Below are positions 35,440-43,737 of a stretch of 64,000 bases of DNA, piece by piece. Below the pieces are notes generated by a model. It worked only from the letters and a program-made list of their open reading frames with translations, was not told where the DNA came from and did no database searches. The DNA comes from Pseudoroseicyclus_A sp041714655 (GTDB lineage Bacteria; Pseudomonadota; Alphaproteobacteria; Rhodobacterales; Rhodobacteraceae): NCBI RefSeq assembly GCF_041714655.1, contig NZ_CP168219.1, forward strand, positions 1,922,001 through 1,986,000. The letters are read 5' to 3'. How positions within the stretch are numbered: position 1 is the stretch's first letter; each line of letters begins with the position of its first letter. The position numbers and the translations under genes were made by a program.

Positions 35440-35964
35440 TCAGGGGGCTCGGAGGCGCGCGTCGAGGGCGCGCATGAGGGCGCCTGTCTCGCCGCCGCCC
35501 GGCGGGGCGGGCGGGTAGCGGCGGAGGACGGCGCGAACCTGCGGGGCGGCCGCGGCGGCGATCTCGTCGAGGAAAGCCTCCGCCCCTGCCCCCGTCAGCC
35601 CCTGGGCGCGGGCGGCATGGGCGGCGGCGCCGAGGATATGGCCGGTCTGGGTGGCCTTCGGCAGCGGATGCAGGAAGGCGGCCCCGGCGGCGGCCATGGC
35701 CGCGCGGGCCGCCTGCCCGGCCTCGGGCGCGCCCGCCGCCTCCGCCTCCCCCGCCGCCTTCAGGGCGGAGAGGGCGGCAAGGCGGAGCGCCTGGCGGCGG
35801 GGGCCGCCCGCGGCAAAGGCCTCCGCCTCCGCCAGGGCCGAAGCCGGGCGGTCATCGCCGGGGCGGGCGGCGGTGAAGAGCGGCAGGACGGGGCGGGCGG
35901 CGGCGAGGCAGAAAGCGGTGACGGCGCGCAGCTCGCCTGTGCCGAGAGGCAGCGGCTCAGCCAT
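35440..35964 (-). CDS. Imm5-like putative immunity-fold protein
   Basis: A 174-residue alanine-rich helical protein from MAEPLPLGTGELRAVTAFCL. It fits the Imm5-like repeat of helices: LAAARPVLPLFTAARPGDDRPASALAEAEAFAAGG, then AALSALKAAGEA, then ARAAMAAAGAAFLHP and HILGAAAHAARA. This family was named from toxin-immunity neighbourhoods, but many members sit apart from toxins and a real immunity role is unproven. Here it overlaps the upstream FAD monooxygenase by eight bases, implying translational coupling, and no toxin gene is visible. Confidence 0.75.
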   Translation of the reverse strand: MAEPLPLGTGELRAVTAFCLAAARPVLPLFTAARPGDDRPASALAEAEAFAAGGPRRQALRLAALSALKAAGEAEAAGAPEAGQAARAAMAAAGAAFLHPLPKATQTGHILGAAAHAARAQGLTGAGAEAFLDEIAAAAAPQVRAVLRRYPPAPPGGGETGALMRALDARLRAP

Positions 35965-37105
35965 CCCCGCCCGGCACCAGCGCCGTCTCGTCGTGATCGT
36001 AGATCCAGCCGTAATGGCCGCGCATGAAGCGCGGGGCGATGGCGGAGCCGAGGCGGAGCGCCGCATGGCCCGCGAACCGCGGCAGGCCGGAGAGGTGGAA
36101 CTTCTTCGCATTGCCGGATGAGGCGGCGATGACTTGCGCAGCCCGATCCCGCCGGCGCGCCTGATAGCGGGCGAGCGCCGGCTCGACCGCGCCGCCGGCC
36201 GTCACCTCGCTCGCCAGCGCCCAGGCATCCTCGATGGCCATGTTGGCGCCCTGGGCGAGGAAGGGCAGCGTCGGATGGGCGGCGTCGCCGAGGATCGCCA
36301 CCCGGCCCTCGTGCCAGCGGGGCGCCACCTCGTGCCGGAAGAGGCCCCAGAGGTTCACCTCCTCCACCTTTTCAAGCAGCGCGCGGAGATCGTCGCAGGC
36401 ATCCCCGAAGGCCGCCTGCATGGCCTGGGGCGAATCGCGCTGCGCCCAGCCCTCGCTGACCCAGCTGGACTGCTCGCGGACCGCGACGAGGTTGGTGAGC
36501 CCCGGCCCTACCGGGTAGGCCACCGCATGTCGCCCCGGCAGCAGCCACAGGCGCGACCAGGGCGGCGCCTCGGCCTCGACGACCGCGCGCCAGGCGACAT
36601 TGCCGGTGAAGAACGGGCGCGCCGCGCCGTTGAGGCGGGCGCGGGTGCCCGAATTGATGCCCTCCGCCCCGATCACCAGATCGGCGCGGCGCCGGTCGCC
36701 GCTCGAAAGCTCGACCTCGCCCTCGGGATGGGCGGCGCGGACGCCGCAATCGAGCTCCACCCGGGCCCCGGCCGCCTCGGCCGCCGCCGCCAGCGCCTCC
36801 GTCAGGCGCCAGCGCAGGATGTAGCGATAGGGGAGGTCGCTGGCGATCGGCATTCGGAAGATACGCCGCCCGCCGATGCCGTCGATGGCCTCGACGGCCT
36901 GCGAGGCGGTGCCGATCTCGTCGAGCTTGTCCGCGAGGCCCAGCGCATGCAGGACCCGCGCGCCGTTGGGCGTGAGCTGGATGCCGCCGCCGGAATCGCG
37001 GAACGTCTCGTGGCGTTCGAGGACCGTGACCCCGGCCCCGGCGCGGGCGAAGGCCAGTGCGGCTGCGAGACCACCGATCCCGGCGCCGGCAATGATGACG
37101 TCCAC
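35957..37105 (-). CDS. FAD-dependent monooxygenase (salicylate-hydroxylase-like)
   Basis: Group A flavoprotein monooxygenase of 382 residues. The FAD Rossmann motif is VIIAGAGIGGLAAALAFARAG (residues 3-23), the second FAD/NADPH motif is RADLVIGAEGINSGTR, and the ribityl-binding block is VAILGDAAHPTLPFLAQGANMAIEDAWAL. The substrate is an aromatic or similar ring compound but cannot be named. No Rossmann NADPH domain is expected in this class. Confidence 0.92.
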   Translation of the reverse strand: MDVIIAGAGIGGLAAALAFARAGAGVTVLERHETFRDSGGGIQLTPNGARVLHALGLADKLDEIGTASQAVEAIDGIGGRRIFRMPIASDLPYRYILRWRLTEALAAAAEAAGARVELDCGVRAAHPEGEVELSSGDRRRADLVIGAEGINSGTRARLNGAARPFFTGNVAWRAVVEAEAPPWSRLWLLPGRHAVAYPVGPGLTNLVAVREQSSWVSEGWAQRDSPQAMQAAFGDACDDLRALLEKVEEVNLWGLFRHEVAPRWHEGRVAILGDAAHPTLPFLAQGANMAIEDAWALASEVTAGGAVEPALARYQARRRDRAAQVIAASSGNAKKFHLSGLPRFAGHAALRLGSAIAPRFMRGHYGWIYDHDETALVPGGDG

Positions 37106-37162
37106 CTCAGCCTCCGATCACTGCCGGGCCCGAAGGCCCCGGCAGCTACTGTCACCGCGACG

Positions 37163-37585
37163 TCAGTCGTCGCGATGCACTTTCTCGCGGCGCTCGTGGC
37201 GCTCCTGCGCCTCGAGGCTCATCGTGGCGATGGGCCGCGCATCGAGCCGCTTGAGGGAGATGGGCTCGCCGGTGATCTCGCAATATCCGTATTCGCCTTC
37301 CTCGATGCGGCGCAGCGCCGCGTCGATCTTCGCAACCAGCTTGCGCTGACGGTCACGGGTGCGCAGTTCGAGGGCCCTGTCGGTCTCCTCACTAGCGCGG
37401 TCGGCGATGTCGGGGATGTTGCGGGTGCTGTCCTTCATGCCGGTGATGGTGTCGCGGCTGTCGGACAGAAGCTCGGTCTTCCACGTCAAGAGCTTCCGGC
37501 GGAAGTATTCGAGCTGGCGATCGTTCATGAACGGTTCATCTTCAGCGGGACGATAGTCGTCCGGCAGAAACGCCTCGGCCTTCAT
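37163..37585 (-). CDS. dksA: DksA, RNA polymerase secondary-channel regulator (single-cysteine form)
   Basis: Works with ppGpp on RNA polymerase to adjust rRNA and amino acid promoters. It has 140 residues from MKAEAFLPDDYRPAEDEP. The coiled-coil tip motif DxxDxA is at residues 59-64 (DIADRA), so the polymerase-contacting residues are kept. The C-terminal globular domain EYGYCEITGEPISLKRLDARP retains Cys102 only; the other three canonical zinc-finger cysteines correspond to Thr105, Ser123 and Ala126. The rest of the fold is intact. It is divergent from the MoxR gene, with a 196-bp promoter region between them. Confidence 0.95.
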   Translation of the reverse strand: MKAEAFLPDDYRPAEDEPFMNDRQLEYFRRKLLTWKTELLSDSRDTITGMKDSTRNIPDIADRASEETDRALELRTRDRQRKLVAKIDAALRRIEEGEYGYCEITGEPISLKRLDARPIATMSLEAQERHERREKVHRDD

Positions 37586-37781
37586 GGCAGCTCCCTTTGC
37601 TGGACCGTCGCCGGGTTCCTTGAGTTCCCCTAACATCCGGTACCCCCTTTTGACTGGGGTCCCTTTAGCGCGCGCGTTGAAATAAGTCACCCCTCTTAAC
37701 CCATCGGCAAGGTTTGTTTGGTGGCCCTCGATCGCGGGCCGGAGTAAAAATGTCGAGATGACAGGGCGATGGAGTTTAACC

Positions 37782-38618
37782 ATGCAGTTCGATGGCACTC
37801 GAGATTACATCGCGACGCCCGATCTGATGATTGCCGTTAACGCTGCGATCACGCTCGAGAAGCCGCTTCTGGTGAAGGGCGAGCCCGGCACCGGCAAGAC
37901 GGAGCTGGCCCGCCAGGTCGCCGCGGGGCTCGGGCTGCCGCTCATCGAATGGCATGTGAAGAGCACCACGCGCGCCGCGCAGGGGCTCTACGAGTACGAC
38001 GCCGTCAGCCGGCTCCGCGACAGCCAGCTCGGCGAGGCGCGGGTCGGCGACGTCTCGGCCTATATCCGCCCCGGAAAGCTCTGGGAGGCCTTCGCGGCGC
38101 CGGAGCGCGTGGTGCTTCTGATCGACGAGATCGACAAGGCGGATATCGAGTTCCCGAATGACCTTCTGCAGGAACTCGACCGGATGGAATTCCATGTCTA
38201 CGAGACGGGGGAGACGATCCGGGCTCGCCACCGGCCCATCGTGATCATCACCTCGAACAACGAGAAAGACCTGCCGGACGCGTTCCTACGCCGCTGCTTC
38301 TTCCATTTCATCCGCTTCCCCGACATCGACACGCTCCGGCGGATCGTCGCGGTGCATCATCCCGGCGTGAAGGACGAGCTTCTGACCGTCGCGCTCACGC
38401 GCTTTCTCGAGCTGCGCGAGACGCCGGGGCTGCGCAAGAAGCCCTCCACCTCCGAGGTGATCGACTGGCTGAGGCTGCTGCTGGCGGAGGATCTGACGGC
38501 GGCCGACCTCAGGGCAGATGCGCGCGAGGCGCTGCCGCGCCTGCACGGCGCGCTCCTCAAGACGGAGCAGGACGTGGCGCTTTTCGAGCGCCTCGCCTTC
38601 CTCAGCAGGCGGGGCTGA
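37782..38618 (+). CDS. MoxR-family AAA+ ATPase
   Basis: A 278-residue AAA+ protein from MQFDGTRDYIATPDLMIAVNAA. Walker A GEPGTGKT is at residues 33-40, Walker B VVLLIDEIDKAD near 111-121, sensor I ITSNNEKDLPDAFLRRC, and a lid region after FIRFPDI. MoxR ATPases usually pair with a VWA-domain partner to insert metals or remodel complexes; here the likely partner is the CoxE-type VWA gene at 41562-42749, 3 kb downstream on the same strand with three intervening genes. Confidence 0.92.
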   Translation: MQFDGTRDYIATPDLMIAVNAAITLEKPLLVKGEPGTGKTELARQVAAGLGLPLIEWHVKSTTRAAQGLYEYDAVSRLRDSQLGEARVGDVSAYIRPGKLWEAFAAPERVVLLIDEIDKADIEFPNDLLQELDRMEFHVYETGETIRARHRPIVIITSNNEKDLPDAFLRRCFFHFIRFPDIDTLRRIVAVHHPGVKDELLTVALTRFLELRETPGLRKKPSTSEVIDWLRLLLAEDLTAADLRADAREALPRLHGALLKTEQDVALFERLAFLSRRG

Positions 38619-38622
38619 CGGC

Positions 38623-39237
38623 TCAGAATTCCGGCGTCGGAAACCCGTTCGCGGCATGGGTGCCGAGCCCGCTCGGCGGCGCGGCGACGGCGATGAGCTC
38701 CGCCTCCAGCCGCTCGCGGACCTTGATGATATCGCTCCTCACCTCGGTCAGAGGCGAATCGTCCGGCTGGTTCCACATCTCACCTACGCCGCGCGAGATC
38801 TCCATCACCTCCTGCAGGATGCGCAGGCTGAGCGCCCAGGTGATCGCGTGCTGGTCGCGCGTCGTCCGGCCCGGAAAGCCGGTCTGCAGAAGGGTGAGGC
38901 GCGTCACGCCGCTCATCTGCCGCAGGGTGACGGTGATCATCGAGGCGGGATTGTCCGGCAGGCCGTAGCTGAGGACCAGGCGGGAGAAGGGCAAGATCTC
39001 GTGGTAGATCCCGGTGATCAGCGGCGCCGTCGGCACGTTCGACAGCTCCACCTGCCAGCGCCCGCCGATGCGCACGTCGGTCTTGGCGTTCTGTGCCTGG
39101 ATCCCATGGCCCGCGCCGAGCCAGGCAGAGATCAGCTCCGGCCGCAGGTAATAGGAGAAGATCGCCTCCGGCGGGGCATGGATCATGCTTTCCAGCCGCA
39201 GGGTGTTCTCGGGATGGTCGGAGGGCGACGTGAACAT
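38623..39237 (-). CDS. SRPBCC/AHSA1-family protein
   Basis: A 204-residue protein with a helix-grip fold: LRLESMIHAPPEAIFSYYLRPELISAWLG, then DVRIGGRWQVELSN, and ILPFSRLVLSYGLPDNPASMITVTLRQMSGVTRLTLLQTGFPG, the Activator of Hsp90 homologue 1-like core. A C-terminal extension of about 60 residues (MWNQPDDSPLTEVRSDIIKVRERLEAEL) is coiled-coil-like. Ligand is unknown. Convergent with the MoxR gene at four bases. Confidence 0.85.
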   Translation of the reverse strand: MFTSPSDHPENTLRLESMIHAPPEAIFSYYLRPELISAWLGAGHGIQAQNAKTDVRIGGRWQVELSNVPTAPLITGIYHEILPFSRLVLSYGLPDNPASMITVTLRQMSGVTRLTLLQTGFPGRTTRDQHAITWALSLRILQEVMEISRGVGEMWNQPDDSPLTEVRSDIIKVRERLEAELIAVAAPPSGLGTHAANGFPTPEF

Positions 39238-39545
39238 GGGGCAGGCTCTTTCAGGCGAGGCTCGGGGCGGCCCGCGAAGGGCGGGCCGGCATGTCGGGGC
39301 GGGGCCCCGCTAGCAGCGTGGCCTAAACACATGTTGAACATCTTTCGGGCGGTTTTGGGGCGCGGCTTTGAGGACACGCGGCCCCGCCTGCCCCGGCCGC
39401 TCGCGCCGATTGGGCTCGCAGCCGGCGGCCGGCTGGCGCATGATCGGAGAAGAAGACGGGGGCGAGGCGAGAGCAAGCCGGGCGACAAGATCCGGTGCAC
39501 AAGGGCCAACGCAGGGACTGGCGCCCCGGAGGCAAGGAGGCAGGC
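39238..39545. other. 308-bp intergenic region, no recognised element
   Basis: Divergent promoter space between the SRPBCC gene and the GNAT gene. It is GC-rich, with AT-rich words only around CTAAACACATGTTGAACATC (39323-39342) and a short GC inverted repeat near 39262-39285. I see no tRNA, terminator or known operator. Apparent reading frames here lack codon bias. Confidence 0.6.
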
Positions 39546-40001
39546 ATGCCGAGAGATGATCTGCAGATTCGCCCGCTCGAGCCGGGCGACCGCGCCGCCT
39601 GGGCCGCGCTCTGGACCGCCTATCTGGCCTTCTACGAGACCGAGCTGCCGCCCGAGGTCCATGACGCCACCTTTGCCCGCCTGACCGACCCTGCCGAGCC
39701 GCAGATGCAGGGCCTGCTCGCCCTTGCCGGCGGCACGCCCGTCGGGCTCGTCCACTACATCTTCCACAAGGATTGCTGGAGCGTCCGCGACTGCTGCTAC
39801 CTGCAGGATCTCTATGCCGACCCCGCCGTCCGCGGCACGGGTGTCGGCCGGGCGCTGATCGAGGCCGTCTATGCGGCGGCCGACGCGGCCGGGGCGCCCG
39901 ACGTCTACTGGATGACGCAGGAGTTCAACGCCACCGCGCGAACGCTCTACGACCGCATCGGCAGGCTCACGCCCTTCATCCAGTACCAGCGCCCCGCCTG
40001 A
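39546..40001 (+). CDS. GNAT-family N-acetyltransferase
   Basis: A 151-residue acyl-CoA-dependent transferase. Start MPRDDLQIRPLEPGDRAAW follows an AAGGAGGC ribosome-binding site five bases away. The GNAT fold is visible as GLVHYIFHKDCWSVRDCCYLQDLYADPAVRGTGVGRALIEAV with acetyl-CoA motif A RGTGVGRALI, and YDRIGRLTPFIQYQ at the end. Acceptor unknown. The stop overlaps the next start (TGATG). Confidence 0.92.
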   Translation: MPRDDLQIRPLEPGDRAAWAALWTAYLAFYETELPPEVHDATFARLTDPAEPQMQGLLALAGGTPVGLVHYIFHKDCWSVRDCCYLQDLYADPAVRGTGVGRALIEAVYAAADAAGAPDVYWMTQEFNATARTLYDRIGRLTPFIQYQRPA

Positions 40002-41371
40002 TGCGCGTCGCCGGCCCCCTCCTTTCGCTCGCGCTCGCCGCCTGCGCCCCCCTTCCGGGCGCGTCGCCGGAGCCGGCCGAGGTGTCGCGCGGGCCGGTCA
40101 TCGCCAGCTCCTCGCTGCCGCCGATGCTGCATTTCCCCGTCCGCGCCGCCGCGGCGCCGGACCGCAGCAATGCCGAGATGGCGCGCGACTTCCTCGACCT
40201 CTCGTTCTCGCTCGAAAGCGGCCGGGCGCTGCCGGTCTTCACCCGCTTCGAGGGGCCGGTGACGCTCCGCCTCGCCGGCACCCCGCCGCCGACGATGGAG
40301 CGCGACCTCGCGGAGCTTCTCGCGCGGCTGCGGGCGGAGGCTGGGATCGACATCACCCGCACCGACGGGCCCGAGGCGAGCATCACGGTCGAGGCCGTCC
40401 CCCGCGACACGCTGGCCGCCGCCGTGCCCGGCGCCGCCTGCTTCGTCGTGCCGCGCGTCACCTCCTGGGCCGCTTTCACGCAGAACCGCCGGGGCCCGGC
40501 GCTTGACTGGACGACGCTGACGACACGGACCCATGCCGCCGTCTTCATCCCCGCCGATGCCGCCCCGCAGGAAGTGCGCACCTGCCTCCATGAAGAGCTG
40601 GCGCAGGCGCTGGGGCCGCTCAACGACCTCTACCGCCTGCCGGATTCGACCTTCAACGACGACGACATCCATGTGGTGCTGACCGGCTTCGACATGCTGA
40701 TGCTGCGCGCCACCTATGCGCCGGAGTTGCGCTCGGGCCTGAGCCGGGCCGAGGTCGCGGCCCGCCTGCCCGCCATCCTCGCCCGGCTGAACCCGGCCGG
40801 CGAGCGGGCGGGCGGCGCGCTCCTGCCCGCCACGCCGCCCGGCTGGGCGGCGCAGATCGAGAGCGCCCTCGCCTCCGCCGCCTCCCCCGCCGCCCGGCGC
40901 CGCGCCGCGCGCGAGGCGGTGCGCGAGGCCGATGCCGCCGGCCTCGGCCCGCCGGAGCGCGGCTTCGCCCGCTATGCGCTCGGCCGGCTGGAGCTCGGCA
41001 CCGATGCCGATGCGGCGAACCTCGCCTTCCGCGAGGCGGCGCGCATCTTCGCAGAGGCCGGCATGCCGCTCCACGCCGCCCATGTGACGCTGCAGCTCGC
41101 CGGCCAGGCGCTGGCTTCGGGCGATGCCGAGGCGGTCCTCCGCCTCACCACCCCCGCCATCGCCGCCGCCGAGCGCGGCGAGAATGCCGCGCTGTTGGCG
41201 CTCCTCATGGCCGAGAAGGCCGCCGCCCTGCGGCTTCTCGGCCGCACCGAAGAGGCAGAGGCGCTCACGGTGGACACGATCGGCTGGGCACGATACGGCT
41301 ACGGCGCCGACAGCACCGTCCGGGCGCGGCTTTCTGAGATCGAGGGGCTGAGCCCCGCCGTCAGCGGTTAG
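40001..41371 (+). CDS. DUF2927 lipoprotein
   Basis: A 456-residue exported lipoprotein: MRVAGPLLSLALAACAPLPG with lipobox LAAC (Cys15). The DUF2927 core follows (EMARDFLDLSFSLESGRALPVFTRFEGPVTLRL ... CLHEELAQALGPLNDLYRLPDSTFNDDDIHVVLTGFDMLMLRATYAPELRSG). HEELAQ resembles a zinc-binding metallopeptidase-like helix, but activity is unproven. The C-terminal third is an alanine-rich TPR-like helical region (GFARYALGRLELGTDADAANLAFREAARIFAEAGMPLHAAHV). Lies between the MoxR and VWA genes. Confidence 0.87.
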   Translation: MRVAGPLLSLALAACAPLPGASPEPAEVSRGPVIASSSLPPMLHFPVRAAAAPDRSNAEMARDFLDLSFSLESGRALPVFTRFEGPVTLRLAGTPPPTMERDLAELLARLRAEAGIDITRTDGPEASITVEAVPRDTLAAAVPGAACFVVPRVTSWAAFTQNRRGPALDWTTLTTRTHAAVFIPADAAPQEVRTCLHEELAQALGPLNDLYRLPDSTFNDDDIHVVLTGFDMLMLRATYAPELRSGLSRAEVAARLPAILARLNPAGERAGGALLPATPPGWAAQIESALASAASPAARRRAAREAVREADAAGLGPPERGFARYALGRLELGTDADAANLAFREAARIFAEAGMPLHAAHVTLQLAGQALASGDAEAVLRLTTPAIAAAERGENAALLALLMAEKAAALRLLGRTEEAEALTVDTIGWARYGYGADSTVRARLSEIEGLSPAVSG

Positions 41372-41387
41372 ATCAGCGGGTGACCCC

Positions 41388-41558
41388 ATGTACTTTTCCC
41401 TCGGCGGCCTTCTTATCGGCATCGTCGCCGGCGTCCTCGCCGCCCGCCTGCGCGGCGGCGTCGGCAAGGACATGGCGCAATGGGGCGCGGTCTGGGGGAT
41501 GATCGGCTTCGTCCTCGGGACGGTCCTTCTCATCATCCTCGTCCGCTCCGGCACCTGA
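41388..41558 (+). CDS. Small two-helix membrane protein (56 aa)
   Basis: Read directly: MYFSLGGLLIGIVAGVLAARL...GMIGFVLGTVLLIILVRSGT, two hydrophobic segments separated by a basic loop. It sits 16 bases after the DUF2927 stop and its own stop is three bases before the VWA start, so it is probably real and cotranscribed. I do not recognise a function. Confidence 0.72.
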   Translation: MYFSLGGLLIGIVAGVLAARLRGGVGKDMAQWGAVWGMIGFVLGTVLLIILVRSGT

Positions 41559-41561
41559 GCC

Positions 41562-42749
41562 ATGTTCCTCCCCTTCTTCGGCGCGTTGCGCGAAGCAGGG
41601 GTGCCGGTGTCTCTGCGGGAGCACCTGACCTGGCTCGCCGCGCTCCGCGCCGGCCTCGCGCTCTACGACATCGACGCCTTCTACCACCTCGCCCGCGCGG
41701 CGCTGGTGAAGGACGAGCGGCATATCGACAGGTTCGACCGCGTCTTCGCCGCCAGCTTCGGCGGGCTGGAGGCGATTCCGGCGGCCGCCGTGCTCGAGGC
41801 GCTCGACCTGCCCCCCGGCTGGCTGGAGCGTCAGGCGGAGCTTTACCTCACCCCCGAGGAACGGGCGGCGCTCGCCACCTCCGGCGGCTTTGAGGCACTG
41901 ATGGAGACGCTTCGCCAGCGCCTCGCGGAGCAGGAGGGGCGCCACGAGGGCGGCAGCAAATGGGTCGGCACCGCCGGCACCTCGCCCTTCGGCGCCTATG
42001 GCGACAATCCCGAGGGCGTGCGCATCGGCCAGGAGGGCAGCCGCCGCCTCTCTGCCGCCAAGGTCTGGGACCAGCGCGCCTTTCGCGACCTCGACGGCGA
42101 CGCGCCCATCGGCACGCGGGCGATGCAGGTGGCGCTCCGCCGGCTGCGCCTCTGGGCCCGCGACGGTGCGGCGGAAGAGCTCGACATGGCCGGCACCATC
42201 CGCGCCACCGCCCGGCAGGGCTGGCTCGACGTGCAGACCCGGCCCGAGCGGCGGAACGCCGTCAAGGTGCTGCTCTTCCTCGATGTCGGCGGCTCGATGG
42301 ATGCGCATGTCACAAGGGTCTCCGAGCTCTTCTCGGCCGCCCGCAGCGCCTTTTCCCATCTCGAGCAGGTCTATTTCCACAATTGCCTCTACGAGGGCGT
42401 CTGGCGCGACAATGCCCGCCGCTGGCAGGAGCAGATCCCGACGCGGAACCTTCTCCGCCGCTACGGCGCCGACTGGCGGGCGATCTTCGTCGGCGATGCC
42501 TCGATGTCCCCCTACGAGATCGCCCTGCCCGGCGGCGCCAGCGAGCACTGGAACGACGAGAGCGGCGAGACCTGGCTGCGCCGCGCTTTCGAGCACTGGC
42601 CGGAGCACCTCTGGATCAACCCAGTGCGCGCCGAGGCCTGGGAGTACACGCAGAGCATCGGCATGATCCGCGCGCTCCTCGGCGAGGGCCGCATGGTGCC
42701 ACTGACGCTGGACGGGCTGACGGCGGGCATGTCGCGTCTGGCGCGATGA
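41562..42749 (+). CDS. VWA-domain protein, CoxE family
   Basis: A 395-residue cytosolic protein. The N-terminal half (MFLPFFGALREAGVPVSLREHLTWLAALRAGLALYDIDAFYHLARAALVKDERHIDRFDRVF) is the CoxE-like helical region. The VWA domain begins near residue 235 with KVLLFLDVGGSMDAHV; the MIDAS is DVGGS, atypical against the canonical DxSxS because the first serine is glycine. It contains a further WRAIFVGDASMSPYEI segment. CoxE in CO dehydrogenase maturation works with the MoxR-type CoxD. The probable partner is the MoxR ATPase upstream. Confidence 0.9.
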   Translation: MFLPFFGALREAGVPVSLREHLTWLAALRAGLALYDIDAFYHLARAALVKDERHIDRFDRVFAASFGGLEAIPAAAVLEALDLPPGWLERQAELYLTPEERAALATSGGFEALMETLRQRLAEQEGRHEGGSKWVGTAGTSPFGAYGDNPEGVRIGQEGSRRLSAAKVWDQRAFRDLDGDAPIGTRAMQVALRRLRLWARDGAAEELDMAGTIRATARQGWLDVQTRPERRNAVKVLLFLDVGGSMDAHVTRVSELFSAARSAFSHLEQVYFHNCLYEGVWRDNARRWQEQIPTRNLLRRYGADWRAIFVGDASMSPYEIALPGGASEHWNDESGETWLRRAFEHWPEHLWINPVRAEAWEYTQSIGMIRALLGEGRMVPLTLDGLTAGMSRLAR

Positions 42750-42773
42750 GCCCCGCGCCCCCATATTGATCCC

Positions 42774-43463
42774 ATGCTCTGGCGTTTCCTTCCCTTCATC
42801 GCCGCGCTGGCCTGGGGCCTGCTCGTCTGGCGCTTCTCCGTCTGGCGGACGGCGCGGGAGCTTGACGCCCGCTCGGTGGAGCTGGTGGAGCCGCGCCTCC
42901 GCCCGGTGCTGAACCGGATGGCGGCGGCGCTCGACCTGCCGCGGATCCGCGTGCATCTCTATGACGTGCCGCAGGTGAACGGTCTCGCGGCGCCCGACGG
43001 GCGGATCTTCATCACCCGCGGCTTCCTCGAGCGATTCCATCGCGGCGAGGTGACGGCGGAGGAGATCGCCTCGGTCATCGCCCATGAGCTCGGCCATGTG
43101 GCCTTGGGCCATTCCCGCCGCCGGCAGATCACCTTCGCGGTGGAGAACGCGCTGAAGGCGGGGCTCGCGCTCACCATAGGCCGCTTCATCCCGCGCTTCG
43201 GCGGCAGCCTCGCCGCCTTCCTCACCGGCCTCGTCACCTCGCGCCTGTCGCGCGGGGCGGAGTTCGAGGCGGATGCCTATGCGACCGCCCTCCTCGCCAA
43301 GGCGGGGATCGGCGCGTCGGCGCAGAAGAGCCTCTTCGGCAAGCTGGAGCGCCTCTCCGGCAGCGGCTCCGCCATGCCCGCCTGGATGATGAGCCACCCC
43401 AAGACCCCCGACCGCATCCGCGCCATCGAGGCCAACCAGGCGAAATGGGGCATCACCGACTGA
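42774..43463 (+). CDS. M48-family membrane metalloprotease
   Basis: A 229-residue zinc protease with an N-terminal membrane anchor (about residues 3-22). The zinc motif HELGH is at residues 104-108 (IAHELGHVALGH) and the third ligand is the glutamate in GAEFEADAYATALL. The short length (about 230) resembles the M48 fragments lacking the multiple helices of HtpX. Substrate unknown; it follows the VWA gene by 24 bases. Confidence 0.88.
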   Translation: MLWRFLPFIAALAWGLLVWRFSVWRTARELDARSVELVEPRLRPVLNRMAAALDLPRIRVHLYDVPQVNGLAAPDGRIFITRGFLERFHRGEVTAEEIASVIAHELGHVALGHSRRRQITFAVENALKAGLALTIGRFIPRFGGSLAAFLTGLVTSRLSRGAEFEADAYATALLAKAGIGASAQKSLFGKLERLSGSGSAMPAWMMSHPKTPDRIRAIEANQAKWGITD

Positions 43464-43543
43464 CGGCGCGCGCCCCGCGAGGTCTCCTCCGACCCCGCAA
43501 CTCCCGCCCGACGCCCCTGTGAGCGCCGCCCGCCTTCCCCTCG

Positions 43544-43612
43544 CTTTTCTCCAAAGACCCGCCGAGGTCGCCGTGGAGTGCGCCATTGGTTTAAGCACCA
43601 ATGGCGACGGGG
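43544..43612. repeat. Composite intergenic repeat family B, copy B4 (variant)
   Basis: Contains CTTTTCTCCAAAGACCC, GAGGTCGCC and a perfect 10-bp hairpin CGCCATTGGT/ACCAATGGCG (43581-43606), followed by ACGGGG. The hairpin and its flanks match copy B3; the AAAATTCTTC palindrome is missing. Lies between the M48 gene and nuoA. Confidence 0.75.
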
Positions 43613-43737
43613 CTGGTCCCCACGCCTGCCCTCGCCTCAATCGCCTGGCCCTCGGCACCGGCCATGGGCGGCCAGCCCCCCGTTGACCCTGCCTGCCCCC
43701 GGGCCTATTCCTGCCCCCATCAGCCATGGAGGCCGCC

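Noticed and set aside
35440..37105. A toxin-antitoxin pair
   Set aside because: The partner of the Imm5-like gene is a complete FAD monooxygenase, not a toxin, so the label is not supported here.
39773..40000. Upstream extension of the DUF2927 gene
   Set aside because: It overlaps the GNAT gene in another frame; the lipobox-bearing start at 40001 gives a clean signal peptide.
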